Made by a program: the position numbers and the translations under genes. A DNA stretch of 17,556 bases, from the NCBI GenBank assembly GCA_038065675.1, contig JBBTQM010000008.1, positions 1-17,556 of the forward strand. Reading direction: 5' to 3'. Below the pieces are notes generated by a model, which made no database searches, was not told the origin of the DNA, and was given only the letters and a program-made list of their open reading frames with translations. The first letter of the stretch is position 1, and each line of letters begins with the position of its first letter. Positions 12,490 through 17,556 of the stretch are shown in pieces. This DNA comes from JAUYLU01 sp038065675 (lineage in GTDB: Bacteria; Patescibacteriota; Minisyncoccia; Phycocordibacterales; VMEP01).

Positions 12490-13393
12490 GCCGATTACCC
12501 ATATCCCCGTTCTTTTACATGAAGCGATTGAGGCTATGGCTTTGAAAAAAGGTTCTGTGGCGCTTGATGCCACCTTGGGCGGCGGCGGGCACGCGAAAGC
12601 CATCCTTTCCGCCTTAGGCCCGTCAGGGACCCTGATAGGGCTTGATGAGGACGAAGATGCCATTTCGCGGGTGGGAAAATACCTTGCGGAAGTCCCGGGT
12701 AAAAAAATTCTCGCACGTGAGAACTTCAGGAATCTGGCGCGGGTTCTCAAAGAAAATGGAATTTTCAAAATTGATGCCGCGCTTTTTGACCTCGGGTTGA
12801 GTTCGTTCCAATTTGAGGAGTCGGGGAGGGGATTTTCTTTTCTTAAGGACGAGCCGCTTGCCATGACCTTGGGTATTGGTAAAGAGAGATATTCTTTCAC
12901 CGCTTCCGATGTCGTAAACAAGTGGGAAGAAGAAAATCTCCGCGACATCATCGCCGGCTATGGAGAAGAACGTTACGCCCGTCGTATCGCGCGCGCCATA
13001 GTTCTCGCGCGAGAAAAAGAGGAAATCAAAACGGCACGCGAACTTGCGGAAATAATCTCCGCCGCCGTTCCCGGAGCATACCGCCGCGGCAGAATTCACC
13101 CCGCCACCAGGACTTTCCAGGCGATAAGAATCGCGGTCAATGATGAATTAAGCGCGCTTAAGGCTGGAATAGCCGCGGCCACGGAAGCCCTCGCACCCAA
13201 AGGAAGAATCGCCGTCATTTCTTTTCACAGCCTGGAAGACAGAATAGTCAAAAATTTTTTTAGAGACGAGGCAAAAAAAGAAAATCTTTTAATACTCACA
13301 AAAAAGCCAATCATTGCCAAAGAAGAAGAAATTATTATTAACCCGCGCTCCCGAAGCGCCAAATTGCGAGTAGCGCAAAAAACAGAAAAATAA
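12434..13393 (+). CDS. rsmH: 16S rRNA (cytosine1402-N4)-methyltransferase RsmH
   Basis: Methylates N4 of C1402 in the ribosomal P site using SAM. The core starts at HIPVLLHEAIEA (about 23-34). The SAM site DATLGGGGHAKAIL is at 45-58, DLGLSSFQFEESGRGFSF lies further on, and the strongly conserved GRIHPATRTFQAIRIAVNDEL follows before ISFHSLEDRIVKNFF. The family stretch PLDMR reads PLAMT here. The chosen ATG at 12434 gives 319 residues; an upstream in-frame TTG at 12407 is possible but lies in repeat sequence. Residues about 9-20 (PNQLQTTNYKLP) come from the CA-rich repeat arm and have no counterpart in the family, so the N-terminus seems extended by a repeat. It sits between mraZ and the ftsL-like gene, the standard dcw order. 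Confidence 0.94.
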   Translation: MKEIPNQKPNQLQTTNYKLPITHIPVLLHEAIEAMALKKGSVALDATLGGGGHAKAILSALGPSGTLIGLDEDEDAISRVGKYLAEVPGKKILARENFRNLARVLKENGIFKIDAALFDLGLSSFQFEESGRGFSFLKDEPLAMTLGIGKERYSFTASDVVNKWEEENLRDIIAGYGEERYARRIARAIVLAREKEEIKTARELAEIISAAVPGAYRRGRIHPATRTFQAIRIAVNDELSALKAGIAAATEALAPKGRIAVISFHSLEDRIVKNFFRDEAKKENLLILTKKPIIAKEEEIIINPRSRSAKLRVAQKTEK

Positions 13394-13394
13394 A

Positions 13395-13736
13395 ATGAGA
13401 CAGAGAATAATGCAATTCAATAGCGCGATTATCGGAAACAACATTGACAGGGCGGCGTTTACGTCTATCGCGAGCTTTTTAGGGATAGTTGTCGCTTTTT
13501 ATCTATATTTTATCGGCGCGACCATATTTTTCACCGTTGAGCGCAAAGTGGCGGAATCCGAAATTCGGAACATATCAACAATGGTAAGTGCCCTTGAAAT
13601 TGAATATCTCGGCCTTTCTAACTCTCTTTCTATTGAACACGCGAGAGCTCTCGGTTTTAAAGATTCGAACAATCAAACGTTTGTTACTCGCAAGGGAAGT
13701 GTCGGCTCTCTTTCCCTTCGCGACAATGGCAACTGA
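13395..13736 (+). CDS. ftsL: FtsL-like small bitopic division protein
   Basis: Recognised by layout and position more than by sequence. FtsL is a short bitopic protein that joins FtsB and FtsQ and activates the septal synthase. This 113-residue protein has a polar cytoplasmic start, one membrane helix (about 23-47) and a helical, coiled-coil-like stretch (about 49-80, VERKVAESEIRNISTMVSALEIEYL within it). It ends with IEHARALGF, similar to the endings of FtsL-type proteins. It begins one base after the rsmH stop and overlaps ftsI by 11 bases, exactly where ftsL lies in dcw clusters. ATG at 13410 is an alternative start. FtsL proteins are poorly conserved, so direct homology is not shown. Confidence 0.68.
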   Translation: MRQRIMQFNSAIIGNNIDRAAFTSIASFLGIVVAFYLYFIGATIFFTVERKVAESEIRNISTMVSALEIEYLGLSNSLSIEHARALGFKDSNNQTFVTRKGSVGSLSLRDNGN

Positions 13737-15456
13737 TGGAATAACAAGGATTAGAATCCTTTCATTTTTAATAATATCCTTCGCGCTCTTGGCAGCGTCG
13801 AAGCTTTTTTTTGTTCAAATTATCAACGGCGACAAATATACAAAGGCGGCCGACAGGCAGTACGCCGCTTCGTCACTTGAGGTGTTTGAACGCGGTTCTA
13901 TTTTCTTCACTGACCGTTCCGGGGAGCTTGTGCCCGCCGCGACTTTAGGCACTGGATTTTTTCTCGCCATAGAGCCCAATAAAATTACCGACCCGGATAA
14001 AATTTATGAAGCCTTAAGCGGAATTGTCGCGATAAATCATGATGATTTTTTTAAAAAAGCGTCCAAAACCGGAGACCCGTATGAAGAAATACTTCATCGC
14101 ATGAACAAAGACCAAGCCGACGCCATAGACGCCCTCTCTATTCCCGGCGTTAAGGTTTACCGGGAAAAATGGCGCCTTTATCCGTGGAACGAAATCGGCT
14201 CGCGTACCATCGGATTTATCGGCTATCGCGAAGGTGGAAATTTTCTTGAGGGACGTTACGGCGTTGAAAGATATTATGAGGATATTCTTTCCCGCAAAAA
14301 CAGCGACTTATACGCCAATTTTTTCGTGGAAATATTTTCCAACTTAAAGGAGGGAATAATAAGCGGCGGCAGAAGCGAGGGTGATGTGATTTTAAATATT
14401 GAACCGGAAGCGGAGAAAACTCTGCACAATGAACTTAAGCGCGTGCATGAAGAATACTCTTCCGATTTCACCGGCGGCGTTATTATGGACCCAAAAACCG
14501 GCGCTATTTACGCGATGGATGCCGTGCCGGGATTTGACCCAAACGACCTGCGTTCGGTGAAAGACACGGCGCTTTTTGGGAACCCTCTTGTTGAAGGCGT
14601 TTACGAAATGGGTTCCATCGTCAAACCTCTTACCATGGCGGCGGCGCTTGATGCGGGAGTCGTCACTAGAGAAACCACATACCGCGACGATGGTTTTGTA
14701 ATTGTTGAAGATGCCAGAATAAAAAATTTCGACGGCAAGGGAAGGGGAGTTGTCAATATGCAGGAAGTTATAAGCCAATCTCTTAACACTGGCATGGTCT
14801 TCGTGGAAAAGCGTTTGGGCAACAATAAATTCCGCAGTTATATGAAAAAATTCGGCGTTGGCGAGGAAACAGGGGTAGATCTTCCGGGTGAAGTCGCGGG
14901 GCTCGCCGACAATCTAAACAGCACGCGCGACGTTGAATATGCCACGGCTTCTTTCGGGCAAGGTATCGCGTTTACTCCGATACAGATTGCGCGGGCGCTT
15001 TCGGCGGTTGCGAACGGAGGATATTTGATTGAACCGCATGTCATTAACCGCATAAGCTATAAGGGAGGATTTTCGCGCAAGCCTTCCTATTCCGGGAATG
15101 ATGAAAAAATAATTTCCAGTAAGGCCTCCGAAGAAATGACGCGGATGCTGGTGGAGTTCGTGGACAAAGCGCTTTTAGGCGGGACGGTTAAAAATAAGGA
15201 CTATAGCATCGCGGCTAAAACCGGCACCGCCCAGATGGCGAAGGAAGACGGCAGGGGTTATTACGAAGACCGGTATTTGCACTCGTTTTTCGGCTATTTC
15301 CCCGCTTATGACCCGCGTTTTCTCGTGTTTTTATACACCGTGAATCCCAAGGGGGTGAATTACGCCTCGCACACGCTGACATACCCATTCATGCGCATTA
15401 CTTCGTTTCTCCTTAATTATTATCAAATTCCTCCGGACCGGTCGCCGAAACAATAA
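13726..15456 (+). CDS. ftsI: FtsI/PBP3-type class B penicillin-binding protein (septal transpeptidase)
   Basis: Crosslinks septal peptidoglycan. The frame is open from 13588, but the first 46 codons overlap the ftsL-like gene; ATG at 13726 (MATDGITRIRIL) leads straight into the membrane helix and gives 576 residues, the usual size. A membrane helix spans about 9-31. The pedestal domain carries RGSIFFTDRSGELVP (56-70) and, further on, EGRYGVERYYEDIL. The transpeptidase motifs are complete: SxxK as Ser297-Ile-Val-Lys300, SxN as Ser352-Leu-Asn354, and KTG as Lys498-Thr-Gly500. The SLN form and GVDLPGEVAG favour FtsI over PBP2. No PASTA domain is present. Its stop overlaps the murF ATG by one base (TAATG), implying coupled translation. 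Confidence 0.93.
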   Translation: MATDGITRIRILSFLIISFALLAASKLFFVQIINGDKYTKAADRQYAASSLEVFERGSIFFTDRSGELVPAATLGTGFFLAIEPNKITDPDKIYEALSGIVAINHDDFFKKASKTGDPYEEILHRMNKDQADAIDALSIPGVKVYREKWRLYPWNEIGSRTIGFIGYREGGNFLEGRYGVERYYEDILSRKNSDLYANFFVEIFSNLKEGIISGGRSEGDVILNIEPEAEKTLHNELKRVHEEYSSDFTGGVIMDPKTGAIYAMDAVPGFDPNDLRSVKDTALFGNPLVEGVYEMGSIVKPLTMAAALDAGVVTRETTYRDDGFVIVEDARIKNFDGKGRGVVNMQEVISQSLNTGMVFVEKRLGNNKFRSYMKKFGVGEETGVDLPGEVAGLADNLNSTRDVEYATASFGQGIAFTPIQIARALSAVANGGYLIEPHVINRISYKGGFSRKPSYSGNDEKIISSKASEEMTRMLVEFVDKALLGGTVKNKDYSIAAKTGTAQMAKEDGRGYYEDRYLHSFFGYFPAYDPRFLVFLYTVNPKGVNYASHTLTYPFMRITSFLLNYYQIPPDRSPKQ

Positions 15457-16748
15457 TGAAATCAATCGCCAAATTTTTCGTTGTTTCCGTGATGACGATT
15501 TTCGCCAAAATAGCGCTTATTAAATATAAGCCGAAAATTGTCGCCATCGCCGGGAGCGTCGGGAAAACATCCACCAAAGACGCTATTTTTACGGTACTAA
15601 AAAGCGGCACTTCGGCGAGGAAAAGCGAAAAGAGTTACAACGGCGACATCGGCATTCCTCTTTCCATTTTCGGACTGGAAAATGCCTGGATGAATCCTCT
15701 AAAATGGGCGCGCAATTTTTTATTGGCGTTTCTGGCGCTTATATCAGATGAGCCATTCCCGCACATTCTCGTTCTTGAAATCGGCGCCGACCGTCCCGGA
15801 AACATTTGGCGTATCATGCGCTGGCTCAAGCCGGATATTTCCGTCATTACCCGTTTCGGCAATTTGCCGGTGCATATTGAATTTTTTAAAGACAAATACG
15901 AACTGATTGAAGAAGACGGCAATGTTGCCCGCGCGCTTCCGAAAAAAGGTCTTTTGGTGGCGAACATAGACGACGCCGATTCCATGTCCATGAAAGAAAA
16001 AACCGAGGCGCGCTTTTCCACTTACGGATTTGACAAAAACGGGACCATCGTCGCGTCCAATACGCAGATTGTCTACGACGACGGCGGATTTCCGACGGGA
16101 ATGACGTACAAAATAGAATATGAAGGAAAAAGCATGCCGGTCCGGCTTTTCGGCTCGCTTGGCAACGTTTCCGTTTACGCGACCTTGCCCGCGCTTCTGG
16201 TGGGTAAAGAACTGGGAATCAATATCGTTCAGGGGATTGAAGCGCTTTCAAAACATGTCCCTCCGCCCGGACGCCTGCGGATTTTGAAGGGAGTGAAAAA
16301 TTCCGCCATAATAGACGACACTTATAATTCTTCTCCGATTGCCGCCGAAGAAGCTCTTCGCGTTTTGAAGGAACTCAATGTAACCGGCAAAAAAATCGCT
16401 ATTTTGGGAGACATGCTTGAGCTCGGGAAAAAATCAGAGGAAGCGCACAAGGCCGTAGGGGAGAGAGCGGCGGTAACTTGCGATATTTTGGTAACGGTGG
16501 GAATACGCTCGCGTAAAATCGCCGAAGGGGCGCTAATCGGAAGCTTATCCGAAAAAAACATTTTTCAATTTGAAGACAGCAGGAAGGCCGGGAAATTTGT
16601 GGAGGGAATAATAAAAAAAGGCGACGCGATTTTGATAAAAGGTTCGCAATCTATGCGCATGGAACGCGCGGTGGAAGAAATCATGGCGGAGCCGCTCCGC
16701 AAGGAAGAGCTTTTGGTCAGACAGGATAGGGAGTGGCAGTCCCGTTAG
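15456..16748 (+). CDS. murF: MurF-type UDP-MurNAc-pentapeptide ligase, reduced N-terminal domain
   Basis: Mur ligase that adds D-Ala-D-Ala to UDP-MurNAc-tripeptide in the last cytoplasmic precursor step. The ATP P-loop is GSVGKTSTK (33-41). The central domain holds LEIGADRPGNIWRI and the RFGNLPVHIEFFKDKYELIEEDGNV region that corresponds to the metal/ATP site of MurF. The C-terminal domain has PPGRLRIL followed by IIDDTYNSSPIAAEEAL, the typical MurF DDTYNxxP. At 430 residues it is slightly short, because the usual 80-90-residue UDP-binding domain before the P-loop is replaced by about 30 hydrophobic and basic residues (FFVVSVMTIFAKIALIKYKPK) that could be a membrane contact. Other Mur ligases are possible, but DDTYN with IGAD favours MurF. 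It closes the dcw block; murE, mraY, murD, ftsW, murG and ftsZ are not here. Confidence 0.86.
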   Translation: MKSIAKFFVVSVMTIFAKIALIKYKPKIVAIAGSVGKTSTKDAIFTVLKSGTSARKSEKSYNGDIGIPLSIFGLENAWMNPLKWARNFLLAFLALISDEPFPHILVLEIGADRPGNIWRIMRWLKPDISVITRFGNLPVHIEFFKDKYELIEEDGNVARALPKKGLLVANIDDADSMSMKEKTEARFSTYGFDKNGTIVASNTQIVYDDGGFPTGMTYKIEYEGKSMPVRLFGSLGNVSVYATLPALLVGKELGINIVQGIEALSKHVPPPGRLRILKGVKNSAIIDDTYNSSPIAAEEALRVLKELNVTGKKIAILGDMLELGKKSEEAHKAVGERAAVTCDILVTVGIRSRKIAEGALIGSLSEKNIFQFEDSRKAGKFVEGIIKKGDAILIKGSQSMRMERAVEEIMAEPLRKEELLVRQDREWQSR

Positions 16749-16797
16749 AGGCCGTGCGCTTGCGTGGTGATAATTCTAAGCGGGATAGGAAGTTTTT

Positions 16798-16845
16798 TCT
16801 GCAAGGCTAAACCTCGACATATATGTCGAGGTTTAGCCTTGCAGA
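16798..16845. repeat. Perfect 48-base palindrome downstream of murF
   Basis: Arms of 24 bases are exact reverse complements, meeting at the centre CATATATG. In RNA this is a stem of about 22 bp with a 4-base loop. A run of six T ends at the left edge (16793-16798), but no T run follows on either strand in the direction needed for a standard intrinsic terminator. It lies 50 bases after murF and 55 bases before the next promoter. Confidence 0.85.
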
Positions 16846-16899
16846 GCCTAAGACGAACTTTTGGTGAGATAGGACAGAGAATGGCAAAACAGGTAGATA

Positions 16900-16928
16900 T
16901 TGACTTTTTTAATAACTAATGCTTAAAT
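16900..16928 (+). promoter_or_regulatory. Promoter of the Nfu-N-like gene
   Basis: TTGACT (16900-16905), 17-base spacer ending TGC, TTAAAT (16923-16928). The transcript would start near 16935 and carry a leader of about 33 bases with AAGGAG. The -35, spacer length and TGCTTAAAT element match the promoter at 1049-1021 on the other strand. Confidence 0.7.
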
Positions 16929-16967
16929 AAAAAAAGAAGTAAACCTTCAAAACTCAAGGAGATTTCT

Positions 16968-17348
16968 GTGGTAAAAGACAACGAGTATCTGCTGCCCCGT
17001 TACGTATCAAATCGGCATATCATGGCTCGGGAAGTCAGGAAACGCCTGACGGACGCCAGAATCATGACGTTCGACTCCAAGGACTGGAAAGGCGTGAGAG
17101 ACGCGGACAGTCGCGGAGTGGTCGGGAAAACAATCAGGGGTTCCTTGGGCCTCAACAAAGCCCACAAAGAAGAAAGACACGAAGAATCCCGCCTCAGGCC
17201 GCTCGTCGATGCCCTGTTCAAAATCCCCGGCGTGGTGAGCGTTACAATCAAGCAGTATTCCGTTTCTATCAAGAAAGGAGAAATCTTCACGTGGGACGAG
17301 ATCAGGCCGCAGGCGGAAAAAATCCTCAAAAAGCACTTGGCGAAGTAA
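16968..17348 (+). CDS. Small protein with C-terminal Nfu N-terminal-like domain, 126 aa
   Basis: Starts with GTG at 16968, set by AAGGAG (16956-16961) six bases upstream. Residues 1-70 are basic and polar and not recognised. Residues about 77-126 (RPLVDALFKIPGVVSVTI, then VSIKKGEIFTWDEIRPQAEKIL) follow the pattern of the N-terminal domain of Nfu iron-sulphur scaffolds: LF-x-I-x-GV-x-x-V, then I-x-x-K, then W-x-x-(I/L)-(K/R)-P. The CxxC NifU domain that binds the cluster in Nfu is absent, and the protein has no cysteine at all, so a scaffold role on its own is unlikely; an adaptor role is conceivable. It has its own promoter and terminator and stands apart from murF. Similarity is by eye. Confidence 0.62.
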   Translation: MVKDNEYLLPRYVSNRHIMAREVRKRLTDARIMTFDSKDWKGVRDADSRGVVGKTIRGSLGLNKAHKEERHEESRLRPLVDALFKIPGVVSVTIKQYSVSIKKGEIFTWDEIRPQAEKILKKHLAK

Positions 17349-17362
17349 TATTCGCTGCCCAC

Positions 17363-17397
17363 AAGCGCCGCACGATTCATCGCGGCGCTTTTGTTTT
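17363..17397 (+). terminator. Intrinsic terminator of the Nfu-N-like gene
   Basis: AAGCGCCG (17363-17370) pairs with CGGCGCTT (17383-17390), continued inward by CGAT/ATCG after a 2-base bulge, and followed by TTGTTTT on the plus strand. It lies 14 bases after the stop codon. Confidence 0.85.
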
Positions 17398-17407
17398 GGG
17401 TGATTTT

Positions 17408-17416
17408 TGTTATATT
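17408..17416 (+). promoter_or_regulatory. Extended -10 promoter of tRNA-Glu
   Basis: TGT followed by TATATT (17411-17416) is an extended -10 element, placing the start near 17423, ten bases before the mature tRNA. No clear -35 is seen; the region where it would lie is the T-rich tail of the preceding terminator. Confidence 0.5.
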
Positions 17417-17432
17417 AATAAGGTTTTAACGC

Positions 17433-17504
17433 GGCCCTATCGTCTAGCGGTTAGGACATATCCTTCTCAAGGATAGAACCCGGGTTCGATTCCCGGTAGG
17501 GTCA
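17433..17504 (+). tRNA. tRNA-Glu, anticodon CTC
   Basis: A complete cloverleaf of 72 bases. The acceptor arm GGCCCTA/TAGGGTC has one G-T wobble. The D-arm contains the AGCGGTTAGGA loop. The anticodon stem TATCC/GGATA encloses the loop TTCTCAA, so the anticodon is CTC (17466-17468), read as Glu (GAG). The T-arm is CCGGG/CCCGG with loop TTCGATT. The discriminator is A (17504) and the next bases are CAA, so the CCA end is not encoded and must be added by a nucleotidyltransferase. There is no intron. Confidence 0.96.
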
Positions 17505-17514
17505 CAACTTGAAA

Positions 17515-17553
17515 CTTCGGCAGGAGTGAGCGAAAAAATGGCGCGCGCCGAAG
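17515..17553. repeat. Inverted repeat after tRNA-Glu at the window edge
   Basis: CTTCGGC (17515-17521) is the reverse complement of GCCGAAG (17547-17553), with AGGAG and an ATG (17538) between them. An open frame MARAEG runs off the window, too short to call. It could be a hairpin, a lineage repeat, or the start of a gene. Confidence 0.35.
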
Positions 17554-17556
17554 GCG

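Noticed and set aside
13588..13725. Longer N-terminus for FtsI
   Set aside because: It overlaps the ftsL-like gene in another frame; the family start fits 13726.
16740..16798. Terminator formed by the end of murF (TCCCGTTAG with CTAAGCGGGA) and the T6 run
   Set aside because: The stem has a bulge, a loop of about 27 bases and a 7-base gap before the T run, so it is not a convincing intrinsic terminator.
17291..17476. Open frame of 61 codons overlapping terminator and tRNA
   Set aside because: It passes through the Nfu-like gene end, the terminator and the tRNA; no coding pattern.
1..17556. CRISPR array, IS element, prophage or toxin-antitoxin pair
   Set aside because: No regularly spaced direct repeats of 25 bases or more, no transposase, integrase or phage protein, and no paired small overlapping genes of that type were seen.

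Overview
The window reads as a compact, gene-dense chromosome segment of a bacterium with a peptidoglycan wall and an MreB elongation machinery. I infer a Patescibacteria (CPR) genome, probably Parcubacteria-like, from several features. Housekeeping proteins are pared down: a prolyl-tRNA synthetase without the editing insertion, an 88-residue MreD-like protein, and a MurF without a clear N-terminal UDP-binding domain. Many core genes lack Shine-Dalgarno sequences and appear leaderless. CA-rich low-complexity tracts and GC-rich palindromes sit between and inside genes. TGA is used as a stop (rseP, ftsL-like), so the standard code 11 applies. The assignment rests on family knowledge and was not tested by a tree.

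Layout, left to right. (1) C-terminal half of a first MreB paralogue, cut by the window edge. (2) A small minus-strand membrane-anchored orphan. (3) holB-like delta-prime, frr and rseP. (4) A small minus-strand three-helix membrane orphan. (5) proS. (6) A complete elongasome cluster: mreB, mreC, mreD-like and a PBP2-type transpeptidase. (7) A minus-strand secreted orphan. (8) greA-lysS. (9) A reduced dcw division cluster: mraZ, rsmH, ftsL-like, ftsI, murF. (10) A stand-alone Nfu N-terminal-like protein. (11) tRNA-Glu(CTC).

Genes working together. MreB, MreC and MreD scaffold lateral wall growth and PBP2 crosslinks it. FtsL-like and FtsI do the same at the septum, MurF supplies the precursor, and MraZ and RsmH head the division operon. 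Translation and transcription functions (frr, proS, lysS, greA, tRNA-Glu) are interleaved.

The most interesting structure is non-coding. Core plus-strand genes sit 6-13 bases behind a -10 box with no Shine-Dalgarno. The four small non-core genes instead carry TTGAC(A/T) -35 boxes with 17-base spacers, real leaders and clear Shine-Dalgarno sequences. An array of (A/T/G)GTGG units at exact 10-base phase covers the mraZ promoter and is a strong MraZ operator candidate. An in-frame 36-base palindrome interrupts the delta-prime gene. A perfect 48-base palindrome follows murF. A long inverted repeat brackets the rsmH start. I found no CRISPR array, IS element, transposase or obvious new defence system. 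No gene-free stretch exceeds about 220 bases.
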